Shown: piece by piece, positions 16,401 through 24,182 of the stretch
Numbering within the stretch: position 1 is the stretch's first letter
How the letters are laid out: every line of letters begins with the position of its first letter
Origin: Comamonadaceae bacterium
GTDB lineage: Bacteria; Pseudomonadota; Gammaproteobacteria; Burkholderiales; Burkholderiaceae_C
Length of the DNA stretch: 64,000 nt
NCBI GenBank assembly: GCA_947448735.1
Contig: CANFOS010000004.1
Span: 186,001-250,000, forward strand
Reading direction: 5' to 3'
Position numbers and translations under genes: made by a program
The notes under the pieces: generated by a model
The model's database searches: none
What the model saw: the letters and a program-made list of their open reading frames with translations, nothing else
What the model was told of the DNA's origin: nothing

Positions 16401-18074
16401 ATGAACCTGCGAAAAACCCTGGGCGCCACTGTCGTGGTGTTGGTCGGCATTGCCGCTGTGGCTTATGTCAACCGGCTCTATCTCATGCAGTATTCGTTGG
16501 GCTGGTACACCGACATCATGAATCCGCGTGATGAGAACCGCGCGGTGCCCTGGGTGGCCGGACCGACGCAGGCCGACAAGCCGCTGGCGCAGCGCCCTCC
16601 CAACATCATTGTCATCCTTGCGGACGATCTCGGCTTCAACGACGTCACCACTTATGGCGGCGGTTATGGGGCGCAGGGCGTGTCCACGCCCCATATCGAT
16701 TCCATTGCCCGTGACGGTGTGCGCTTCGACCAGGGCTATGCTGGTGCGGCGGTATGCACCGTGTCGCGCGCCGCGCTGATGACCGGGCGTTACCCCTGGC
16801 GCTTTGGGGTTGAGTTCACGCCAACGCCCGGTGCCATGGCGCGCGTGGCGGGCGAGCTCTATGCCGACCCCACCCGGCTCCGACCGGCGCTTGTCGACAA
16901 GCAACAGGCTGCTGACGCCAAAAAATTCAGTGATCTGGGTATGCCGCCGTCTGAGCAGACCATGGCCGAGCTGCTCAAGGCGCGTGCCTACCACACCATC
17001 CACATTGGCAAATGGCACTTGGGCAGCACGCCCGAGATGCGGCCCAACAACCAGGGTTTTGACGAGAGTCTGTTCATGGAAAGCGGTCTTTACCTGCCCG
17101 AGAAAGACGCCAGGGTTGTCAACGCCAAACAGGACTTTGACCCGATCGACAAATTTCTGTGGCCCAACATGCGTTTTGGCGTCAGCTACAACGGCGGCAA
17201 GTGGTTTGAGCCAGCCAAATACCTGACCGACTACTTTACCGACGAGGCTGTCACGGCCATCAAACGTAACAAGAACCAGCCTTTTTTCATGTACCTGGCG
17301 CACTGGGGGGTGCACACGCCACTGCAGGCCAGCAAGGCCGACTACGACGCGCTGCCCAACATCCCTGACCACAGACGGCGGGTGTATGCGGCCATGGTGA
17401 AGTCGGTTGACCGCAGCGTGGGCCGCGTGCTGCAGACGCTGCGCGAAGAGGGCCTCGATGACAACACCATCGTCATCTTCACCAGCGACAACGGCGCGCC
17501 CGGCTACATTGGCATACCCGAGGTCAACCAACCCTACCGCGGATGGAAGCTGACGCAGTTCGAAGGCGGCTTGCATGTGCCCTATGTGGCCAAGTGGCCG
17601 GGGCGTATTGCAGCGGGAACGCACTACAAACAGCCCGTGTCCAACATTGACATCCTGCCCACGGTGGTAGCGGCCGCCGGGGCTAGATTGCCAACCGACC
17701 GGGTGATGGACGGCGTTAACCTGCTGCCCTTTTTGGGCAAGAATGCCGCGCAGCAAGCACCCCAGCCGCCGCGCCCGCTGTTCTGGCGTGATGGTCCTTA
17801 CCGAACGGTGCAGGACGGCGGCTGGAAACTCATCGCGTCTGAAAGGCCCAAAAAAGATTGGCTATTTAACCTCCATGCTGACCCGACCGAGAAGCTCAAT
17901 CTCGCCGCTGCCGAGCCGCAAAAACTGGCGCAGTTAAAAGCTGTGCTGCAGGCGCACCACGCGAACATGCCAGCGCCGTTGTGGTCGTCTTTTATTGGAC
18001 TGCCGATCACCATAGACAAAACGCTGGACCAAAAGGAGACGCCGCAAGACGAGTACACCTATTGGTATAACTAG
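16401..18074 (+). CDS. Membrane-anchored sulfatase with variant CTVSR active-site motif
   Basis: 557 residues from the ATG at 16401, 16 bp after the previous stop; longer in-frame starts lie within the DJ-1 gene. An uncleaved N-terminal helix (7-27) anchors it facing the periplasm. LILADD-type metal residues (VILADDLGFND), IGKWHLGS and FTSDNGAPGY are intact. The signature reads CTVSRAALMTG from C119: the proline of the usual CxPxR is Val121 (GTG at 16761-16763). The cysteine and arginine are kept, so formylglycine formation may still occur, but recognition by the modifying enzyme could differ. It is a paralogue of the protein at 12190 and is in one operon with the formylglycine-generating enzyme. 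Confidence 0.93.
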   Translation: MNLRKTLGATVVVLVGIAAVAYVNRLYLMQYSLGWYTDIMNPRDENRAVPWVAGPTQADKPLAQRPPNIIVILADDLGFNDVTTYGGGYGAQGVSTPHIDSIARDGVRFDQGYAGAAVCTVSRAALMTGRYPWRFGVEFTPTPGAMARVAGELYADPTRLRPALVDKQQAADAKKFSDLGMPPSEQTMAELLKARAYHTIHIGKWHLGSTPEMRPNNQGFDESLFMESGLYLPEKDARVVNAKQDFDPIDKFLWPNMRFGVSYNGGKWFEPAKYLTDYFTDEAVTAIKRNKNQPFFMYLAHWGVHTPLQASKADYDALPNIPDHRRRVYAAMVKSVDRSVGRVLQTLREEGLDDNTIVIFTSDNGAPGYIGIPEVNQPYRGWKLTQFEGGLHVPYVAKWPGRIAAGTHYKQPVSNIDILPTVVAAAGARLPTDRVMDGVNLLPFLGKNAAQQAPQPPRPLFWRDGPYRTVQDGGWKLIASERPKKDWLFNLHADPTEKLNLAAAEPQKLAQLKAVLQAHHANMPAPLWSSFIGLPITIDKTLDQKETPQDEYTYWYN

Positions 18075-18106
18075 AGCCTTTCGGACCATGTTCACACAAG
18101 CATTCC

Positions 18107-18577
18107 ATGACCTTTACCGTTCCTTTTGAACTCGCTTATGAGTTTGAAGTCAATGCCCTTGCCGCTGACGTGTTTGACCTGCTCTCCGACGTGCCGGCAG
18201 CAGCAAGCCTTTTCCCCAAACTGCACAAACTGGTGGATCTGGGCGGCAACTGCTACCGCTGGGAACTGGACAAGGTGGGCACCGCGCAAATGACGATGCA
18301 AACCGTCTACGCGTGCCACTATGTGGTCGATCAAAAGAAGTGCAGCGTCGTCTGGACGCCAATTGCCGGCGCGGGAAACGCCCAGTTGGGCGGTAGCTGG
18401 ACCATCACCGACAAAAAGAAGTTCACCCATCTCGCACTGACCAGCCGCGGCGAGCTCCAGGTGCCACTGCCCGCACTGATGAAGGGCATCGTTGCGCCCA
18501 TTGTGGTCGGAGAGAACCAGAAATTGGTTGAGCATTACATCGCCAAGTTGACCGAGCGCTTTGGCGGCAAGCACTAA
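18107..18577 (+). CDS. SRPBCC (START-like) domain protein
   Basis: 156 residues. The pattern FELAYEFEVNALAADVFDLLSDVPAAASLFPKL is the opening beta-helix of polyketide cyclase/SRPBCC proteins, and the C-terminal long helix (LMKGIVAPIVVGENQKLVEHYIAKL) fits the fold, which encloses a hydrophobic pocket. It has no signal peptide. It probably binds or acts on the lipophilic substrate or intermediate handled by the operon (inference). ATG start, 32 bp after the sulfatase. Confidence 0.8.
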   Translation: MTFTVPFELAYEFEVNALAADVFDLLSDVPAAASLFPKLHKLVDLGGNCYRWELDKVGTAQMTMQTVYACHYVVDQKKCSVVWTPIAGAGNAQLGGSWTITDKKKFTHLALTSRGELQVPLPALMKGIVAPIVVGENQKLVEHYIAKLTERFGGKH

Positions 18578-18594
18578 CAAGAATCGATATCGAC

Positions 18595-19695
18595 GTGCAT
18601 GAAAAGTTAACGCTTTACGGCTGGCACCTTTCCTACTTCACGGGCAAGGTGCTTTGTTATCTGCGTTACAAGCAGATTCCCTTTGTAGATCAGCCGGTGA
18701 GCCTGCTGACGCTGACGCGGCGCATCAAACGCAAAACTGGGGCAGCGGTGATGCCGGTGTTGTGCACGCCTGAAGGCGAGTGGATACAGGACTCCAGCAT
18801 CATCATGGACCGTATGGAGGCCGTGTACCCCCATCACCCGGTTGAACCGTCCACGCCGGTGCAGCGCTTTGCGTCCTCGCTGATGGAAGCCTGGGGTGAC
18901 GAGTGGTGGATACCCATGGCCATGCACACCCGTTGGACCTACCCCGAGAACTACGCCTTGTTTGAAAAAGAAGCCGGCCATGGTTTGCTGCCGCACTTTC
19001 CGGGCTTTGTTCAGCGCCGAGCTGTGGCTTATGTTGCCAGAACCCTGCGCGGCTATCTGCCGTCGGTGGGCGTGCGGCCTGAGCAGTACGCGTTGATGGA
19101 CAGCTGGATGGCGCAGATGCTGGACTTGCTGGATGCACATTTTGAGCAGCACCCGTATTTGTTTGGTGGCCGCCCCGGTGTCGGCGATTTTGGTCTGGTC
19201 GGCAGCATGTACGGCCACTTGGGACGCGACCCCTGGCCCGCACGCATGCTGATTGCGCCGCGCCCGCACTTGCGCGCTTGGATAGACCGCATGGCGCATC
19301 CTGTCCAAACCAAGGGTCACGACGGTTGGCTCGCAGATGACCGCATCGCGCCCACGCTGGAGGCGATTTTTCGCATCATCTTCAAGGAATTTTTGCCCAT
19401 GCTTGAGGGCATCAACCGCCAGGTCCAGGCAGCGCTGCCCGGCTTGATACCCGGCAAGGCCCTGCCGCGCGGCCTTGATGATGTCGAGATGCCCATGGGC
19501 GACGGCCGCTTTCGCCGGATCGCCATGCCCTACACGCTGTGGATGGCGCAGCGCACCCTGGATGTTTACCGTACAACCCACCCGTATGGACAGGCGCAAG
19601 TGCGCGACTGGCTGGCCAGCGTGGGTGGAAGCGATTTTTTAGAGTTGAACATCCCACGCTTGCGCCGCAATGGTTTGCGGGTGGTACCGGAGTAG
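18595..19695 (+). CDS. Glutathione S-transferase-like protein with C-terminal extension
   Basis: 366 residues from a GTG at 18595; the nearby ATG at 18599 is in another frame and there is no strong ribosome binding site, so the start is tentative. The N-terminus LTLYGWHLSYFTGKVLCYLRYKQIP is a thioredoxin-fold GST domain; DSSIIMDRMEA is the glutathione-binding ExS-like loop region, and the helical GST_C part with RPGVGDFGLVGSMYGHL follows. The last 130 residues exceed the usual GST length of about 220. A role in thioether or isomerase chemistry on the pathway, or in detoxification, is possible. Confidence 0.8.
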   Translation: MHEKLTLYGWHLSYFTGKVLCYLRYKQIPFVDQPVSLLTLTRRIKRKTGAAVMPVLCTPEGEWIQDSSIIMDRMEAVYPHHPVEPSTPVQRFASSLMEAWGDEWWIPMAMHTRWTYPENYALFEKEAGHGLLPHFPGFVQRRAVAYVARTLRGYLPSVGVRPEQYALMDSWMAQMLDLLDAHFEQHPYLFGGRPGVGDFGLVGSMYGHLGRDPWPARMLIAPRPHLRAWIDRMAHPVQTKGHDGWLADDRIAPTLEAIFRIIFKEFLPMLEGINRQVQAALPGLIPGKALPRGLDDVEMPMGDGRFRRIAMPYTLWMAQRTLDVYRTTHPYGQAQVRDWLASVGGSDFLELNIPRLRRNGLRVVPE

Positions 19696-19701
19696 CCCCC
19701 C

Positions 19702-20742
19702 ATGTTTGTGCGAAAAACAAAAATCTTCTGGTCGACGAGTGTCGCCCTGGTGCTGGTGGCCGCTGGATGGCTGTGGTGGTTCACTCAAGATCAACAGGGA
19801 CCCAGCGCAACACGCGCTGCGCCCGAAAAGACCTCATGTGCTTTGCCCGCGCAGCTTGCGGCCAGCCCGCACCCCGGCATGGTCTGGGTGCCTGCTGGCA
19901 GTTTTGAGCTGGGCGACACGGTTTACCCGGAGGAGCAGCCGATTCGCAAAACCAGCGTGGCGGGTTTCTGGATGGACCGCACTGAAGTCACCAACGCTGA
20001 GTTTGCAGAATTTGTAAAAGCCACCGGCTACATCACAGAGGCCGAACGTGGCCCCGACCTTAAGCTGTACCCGGGCCTGCCAGCTGACATGCGCCAGCCA
20101 GGCGCCGTTGTGTTTGTGATGCCGAAAGACGTCAACACACAGGGCAGCGCCACGCAGTGGTGGCGCTATGTAGCCGGTGCGAACTGGCGGCACCCCGGCG
20201 GCCCGAGGACCAGTATTGCCGCGCACGAATCGTTTCCCGTGGTGGCTGTGACCTTTGCTGATGCCAAAGCCTACGCGCAATGGAAGGGTCGGTCCCTGCC
20301 CAGCGAAGCGCAATGGGAATGGGCCGCGCGCGCGGGCCAGCCACAAGCCGCCCAGGACCACCAGCAGCCCAAGAGTGCCAACACCTGGCAAGGCATTTTC
20401 CCCATCGTCAACTCGGGCCAAGACGGCTTTGTGGGGCTGGCTCCCGTCGGCTGCTACGCGCCCAACGCGCTGGGCTTGTTTGACATGATTGGCAACGTGT
20501 GGGAGTTGACCTCAGACGCCTACCAGCCTGGCCACGGCGAGTCTGCTAGCGGACCGCCCGACCAAGTGCCGCGCGGCATGGCGACCGTCGCTGCGGGGCA
20601 GCGCGTGATCAAAGGCGGCTCTTTTTTATGCTCGCCCGATTACTGCATGCGTTACCGGTCCGGTGCGCGCCAGCCGCAGGACGACGATCTGGGCGCCAGC
20701 CATCTGGGCTTTCGCACCGTACTGCTGGCACCCGGCCCATGA
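19702..20742 (+). CDS. Formylglycine-generating enzyme (SUMF1 family), membrane-anchored
   Basis: 346 residues. An N-terminal transmembrane helix (9-27) is followed by the complete FGE-sulfatase domain: MVWVPAGSFELGD, FWMDRTEVTNAEFAEFV, GANWRHPGGP, SLPSEAQWEWAARAG, NTWQGIFPIVNSGQDGF, GLFDMIGNVWELTSDAY and GGSFLCSPDYCMRYRSGARQ. The two cysteines C310 and C315 align with the copper-binding active-site pair of known FGEs. The enzyme oxidises the cysteine of CxPxR in sulfatases to formylglycine with O2, activating them; clients here would be the sulfatases at 3826, 12190 and 16401. The anchor suggests it works on the periplasmic side. The FPWG segment of many FGEs is shortened. Confidence 0.93.
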   Translation: MFVRKTKIFWSTSVALVLVAAGWLWWFTQDQQGPSATRAAPEKTSCALPAQLAASPHPGMVWVPAGSFELGDTVYPEEQPIRKTSVAGFWMDRTEVTNAEFAEFVKATGYITEAERGPDLKLYPGLPADMRQPGAVVFVMPKDVNTQGSATQWWRYVAGANWRHPGGPRTSIAAHESFPVVAVTFADAKAYAQWKGRSLPSEAQWEWAARAGQPQAAQDHQQPKSANTWQGIFPIVNSGQDGFVGLAPVGCYAPNALGLFDMIGNVWELTSDAYQPGHGESASGPPDQVPRGMATVAAGQRVIKGGSFLCSPDYCMRYRSGARQPQDDDLGASHLGFRTVLLAPGP

Positions 20743-22133
20743 CAACTCACGTCTTGTCTCCAGCGCGCAGGCTGATCCGCCTGAAGCGCATCTTTTCAGG
20801 CCTGCTGGCGCTGATGCTTGTCGTTGGCGCTGTGTTGTACGCCAAATCAGAGCAGATCGTTTTGGGTGCAGAGGCCTATATTTTTGGCTACCCGCTGGTC
20901 ATCATGGACGTCACACGTGCCAACGCCGCGCTGACATTGGCACCCGAGAACACGCTGCTCAAGGTGCGCCAGTTTCCTGACGCAGGCTTCACAGAAGTCG
21001 TGCGCCCGAATGTCGATACGCTGTACACGACGGGCTTTATCGACATGGCCAAAGGCCCGTGGGTGTTTGAAATGGCGGCCAATGACAAACGCTACGAAGT
21101 CATGCCTTTCATGGATGCCTGGACCCATGTTTTCGCTGCACCCGGCACGCGCACCACGGGTACTGCGGGCGGGCGCTTTCTGTTGGCCGGTCGTGATTGG
21201 GCCGGCCAGGTGCCGGCTGGCCTCACGCTGCTGCGCTCCCCCACACAAATAGTTTGGCTGATAGGTCGAACGCAAACCAACGGCGTGGCCGACTACCCGC
21301 TGGTGCATGGTCTGCAGGACGGCATCAGCTTGCGCTTGCTGGCGGACTGGCAGGCCGGCAAGCCTGCAACTGTGCCGGCCTGGCAAGCGGCGGGCAGCAA
21401 GCCTGTGCCGCCCGTGGAGCAGATGAAGGGCATGCGTACGGAGATATTTTTTACCCGGCTCGCGCGCCTCATGGTGGACAACCCGGCGGCCGCCGCCGAT
21501 GCTCCCATGCTGGTCAAACTCTCACGTATCGGCATCGCTCCTGGTCGGCCGCTGAACTGGGGCGCGCTAGACCTCGCAGCCATCAGCCTGGGCCGCTGGC
21601 TGGCAGACCTCAAGGTCGCCAAAGAACTTAAAAAACCACGTGATCTGGTGCGCGGCTGGGCCACGCCGCCAGCCATATTGGGCGACTACGGCACCTTCTA
21701 CAACACCCGCGCCGTCGTCGCCATGGTCGGACTGGGTGCAAATCTGCCGGCAGACGCGACCTACCCCAATACCAGCGTTGATGCAGCCGGGCAGCCACTG
21801 AGCGGCAGCCACCGCTACCGCCTGCACTTCACGGCCGCAGAACTGCCACCCGTCAAGGCGTTCTGGTCCATCACAGCCTACGGCAGCGACAATTTTCTCA
21901 TCGATAACCGGCTGCGCCGCTACGCCATCGGCGACCGTGATTCACTTGTCTACAACCCCGATGGCTCGCTAGACTTGTGGGTCCAGGCCGACGAGCCGGC
22001 CGCTGGCAAAAGCAGCAATTGGCTGCCGGTGAAAGCGGGCCAGCCGTTTTTACTCAACGCGCGGCTTTACTGGCCCAAGCCCGATGCACTGAACGGCGCC
22101 TGGAGCATGCCTGCGGTGGAGCGGGTCGACTAG
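20739..22133 (+). CDS. DUF1254/DUF1214 domain protein, exported or anchored
   Basis: 464 residues; the ATG at 20739 overlaps the FGE stop (ATGA), which decides the start. A hydrophobic segment (18-35) is followed by DUF1254 (EAYIFGYPLVIMDVTR, FTEVVRPNVDTLYTTGFIDM) and a C-terminal DUF1214 (FWSITAYGSDNFLIDN, WLPVKAGQPFLLNARLYWPK). The molecular function of this widespread pair is unknown; it recurs in catabolic and lipid clusters. It is the last gene of the eight-gene operon, followed by a terminator at 22260. Confidence 0.88.
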   Translation: MTTHVLSPARRLIRLKRIFSGLLALMLVVGAVLYAKSEQIVLGAEAYIFGYPLVIMDVTRANAALTLAPENTLLKVRQFPDAGFTEVVRPNVDTLYTTGFIDMAKGPWVFEMAANDKRYEVMPFMDAWTHVFAAPGTRTTGTAGGRFLLAGRDWAGQVPAGLTLLRSPTQIVWLIGRTQTNGVADYPLVHGLQDGISLRLLADWQAGKPATVPAWQAAGSKPVPPVEQMKGMRTEIFFTRLARLMVDNPAAAADAPMLVKLSRIGIAPGRPLNWGALDLAAISLGRWLADLKVAKELKKPRDLVRGWATPPAILGDYGTFYNTRAVVAMVGLGANLPADATYPNTSVDAAGQPLSGSHRYRLHFTAAELPPVKAFWSITAYGSDNFLIDNRLRRYAIGDRDSLVYNPDGSLDLWVQADEPAAGKSSNWLPVKAGQPFLLNARLYWPKPDALNGAWSMPAVERVD

Positions 22134-22259
22134 TATCGATTTGATCTGTCACTGTCTTTGGTGCCCAGCTGATGCTGAGTCAGTCAGCGGATCCAGGACG
22201 GCCGAATATCTCCCAGTGAGGGCTCATGGTGACTGAAGTTCTGGGTCAAGCCCAGGCTT

Positions 22260-22280
22260 GCGGATAAGAATCCGCTTTTT
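22260..22280 (+). terminator. Intrinsic terminator after the accessory operon
   Basis: GCGGAT (22260-22265), loop AAGA, ATCCGC (22270-22275), then five T. A second palindrome, AAAGCCGGCTTT followed by T, is at about 22281-22292. The rest of 22134-22485 shows no gene. Confidence 0.7.
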
Positions 22281-22485
22281 AAAGCCGGCTTTTTTGACGG
22301 TTCTATCCGCTCAAAAAATGACTCGCCATACTGCTTGGCTTAAACAAACACTTTCATTACATGCGCTAAGTGCTTAATTTAGAACGATTTTTACTTTTAA
22401 AAAGCTTTTCATGTTGCTTCTAAGTCCTTGATTTCATTGAAAAAATTTGTTTGAAACCGCTTGCTTGCCAAATCTTTCCTGATAA

Positions 22486-22510
22486 AGTGGTAAGAAGTGC
22501 AATTTAGTGG
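22486..22510 (+). promoter_or_regulatory. MraZ-binding direct repeats (three boxes)
   Basis: AGTGG at 22486, AGTGC at 22496 and AGTGG at 22506: three pentamers at exactly 10-bp spacing, 29-53 bp before the mraZ start. MraZ is known to bind tandem TGGGN-like repeats with 5-nt spacers in its own promoter. A good sigma-70 promoter could not be fixed; GATAAA at 22481 is a possible -10. Confidence 0.65.
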
Positions 22511-22538
22511 TGAAAACTGTTTTTCAAGGACTTTTACC

Positions 22539-22967
22539 GTGTTTCAAGGTGCGTCTTCGTTAGCTCTCGATACCAAGGGTCGGCTGTCAGTGCCGACTCG
22601 GCATCGTGACGTGCTCAGCGCGACCAGTGGCAGCCAGCTCACCATCACCCGTCACCCACACGGCTGCCTGATGATTTTCCCGCGCAACGAGTGGGAAAAA
22701 TTCCGCGACCGGATTGCCTCTTTGCCCATGCAGGCGCAGTGGTGGAAGCGGATCTTTCTGGGCAACGCGATGGATGTCGACATGGATGCGACCGGACGCG
22801 TACTGGTGTCGCCAGAGCTGCGCGCAGCAGCAGGCATTAGCAAAGACACCGTGTTACTTGGCATGGGTGGCTATTTTGAACTTTGGGACGCAGCAACCTA
22901 TACAGCACAAGAATCCGAGCAGATGAAAGGCGACATGCCCGACGTGTTCAGGGACTTTTCGTTTTAG
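22539..22967 (+). CDS. mraZ: Transcriptional regulator MraZ
   Basis: 142 residues from the GTG at 22539, with AAGGA at 22526-22530 and the family N-terminus [22 protein letters not shown]. An earlier GTG (22497) lies within the operator boxes and is rejected. There are two SpoVT/AbrB-like halves: the first ends around PRNEWEKF and the second has the repeated signature [18 protein letters not shown]. MraZ forms a DNA-binding ring and represses the division/cell wall operon it heads. The rsmH gene follows after 4 bp. Confidence 0.95.
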   Translation: MFQGASSLALDTKGRLSVPTRHRDVLSATSGSQLTITRHPHGCLMIFPRNEWEKFRDRIASLPMQAQWWKRIFLGNAMDVDMDATGRVLVSPELRAAAGISKDTVLLGMGGYFELWDAATYTAQESEQMKGDMPDVFRDFSF

Positions 22968-22971
22968 AAAG

Positions 22972-23895
22972 ATGATGGTGCAGGACCCATGGACACACCG
23001 CGCCGTCTTGTTGAACGAAGCAGTTGCTGCGCTTCGCATCTTGCCAGACGGACATTACATCGACGCCACCTTTGGGCGAGGCGGACATTCCCGGTTGATG
23101 CTTTCCCAACTCTCGGCTCATGGGAAGCTGACGGCTTTCGACAAAGATCCGGAGGCGGTTCTGGAGGCGGGCTCCATCAGCGACCCGCGATTTTCAATTC
23201 GCCACGAGGGCTTCAATCAGCTCGCCAAACTGGCGCCGTCAAGTGCAGCAGGCCTGCTGATGGACCTGGGCATCAGTTCGCCCCAGATCGACAACCCGGC
23301 CCGGGGGTTTTCGTTTCGCGGGGACGGACCCCTGGACATGCGGATGGACACCACCCGTGGCCAGAGCGTGGCCGAGTGGCTTGCCGATGCTTCAGTAGAA
23401 AGCATCACGGAGGTTATTCGTGACTATGGAGAAGAACGGTTTGCTGGGCCGATTGCAAAGGCGATTGATCGTGCAAGGCAGGAGCATGGGAGCATCAAGC
23501 GAACCCACGATCTGGCCCAAATCGTGGCTGGCGCGGTCAAAACCCGCGAGCCGGGCAAGGACCCGGCTACGCGCACGTTTCAGGCTTTTCGGATTTTCAT
23601 CAACGCCGAGCTTGAAGAGCTCAGTCAGGCGTTAGCGGCATCACTCAACGTTTTACAACCTGGAGGCCGGTTGGTCGTGATCAGTTTTCATTCGCTCGAA
23701 GACCGTATCGTCAAGCAATTCATCGCCGAGCACTCGCGCGAAGTGTTTGACCGCCGGGCACCGTTTGCGACCCCCAAGGCGATGCGCCTGAATGCACTGG
23801 GACGCGTCAAACCGGGTGAAGAGGAAATAGCGACCAACCCGCGTGCACGCAGTGCCGTGATGCGCATTGCAGAACGCACGGAGGTGCCTGCATGA
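22972..23895 (+). CDS. rsmH: 16S rRNA (cytosine(1402)-N(4))-methyltransferase
   Basis: 307 residues; ATG at 22972 with a second ATG directly after. [13 protein letters not shown] and [11 protein letters not shown] form the SAM-binding entry, [14 protein letters not shown] and [15 protein letters not shown] are family signatures, and [16 protein letters not shown] lies near the C-terminus. It methylates N4 of C1402 in the ribosomal P site. It is the second gene of the dcw cluster; its stop overlaps the ftsL ATG. Confidence 0.97.
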   Translation: MMVQDPWTHRAVLLNEAVAALRILPDGHYIDATFGRGGHSRLMLSQLSAHGKLTAFDKDPEAVLEAGSISDPRFSIRHEGFNQLAKLAPSSAAGLLMDLGISSPQIDNPARGFSFRGDGPLDMRMDTTRGQSVAEWLADASVESITEVIRDYGEERFAGPIAKAIDRARQEHGSIKRTHDLAQIVAGAVKTREPGKDPATRTFQAFRIFINAELEELSQALAASLNVLQPGGRLVVISFHSLEDRIVKQFIAEHSREVFDRRAPFATPKAMRLNALGRVKPGEEEIATNPRARSAVMRIAERTEVPA

Positions 23896-24182
23896 CGCGG
23901 CTCAATGTGGTTCTCTTGCTCGCAGTTTTGGCCAGTGCGCTGTATCTGGTGCGTACCCAGTACGAGTCACGCAGGCTGTTTGTTGAGCTTGAAAAAGCGA
24001 CCACCAAAACCCGCCTGCTTGAAGCGGAAAATGAACGCCTGCAAGTTGAAAAACGGGCCCAGGCGACGCCACTGCGCGTTGAAAAACTGGCCAAGGACCA
24101 GCTGCAGATGCGTACGGTAACGCCAGCCATCACGCAGTACGTGTCGCAAAAAGATAGCGCCGTGACGGGAGTCACAAAATGA
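23892..24182 (+). CDS. ftsL: Cell division protein FtsL
   Basis: 96 residues. A single N-terminal transmembrane helix (about 4-20) is followed by a periplasmic coiled coil rich in Glu/Arg/Leu ([27 protein letters not shown]). Identification rests on this architecture plus position between rsmH and ftsI. It forms a bridge with FtsB and FtsQ in the divisome. Its start overlaps rsmH (ATGA) and its end overlaps ftsI (ATGA). Confidence 0.93.
   Translation: MTRLNVVLLLAVLASALYLVRTQYESRRLFVELEKATTKTRLLEAENERLQVEKRAQATPLRVEKLAKDQLQMRTVTPAITQYVSQKDSAVTGVTK

Noticed and set aside
16362..17756. 464-codon minus-strand frame opposite the third sulfatase
   Set aside because: The plus strand encodes a complete sulfatase; the antisense frame shows no motif.
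22497..22538. Upstream GTG start for mraZ
   Set aside because: It falls inside the MraZ boxes; the GTG at 22539 has AAGGA and the conserved FQGASS N-terminus.
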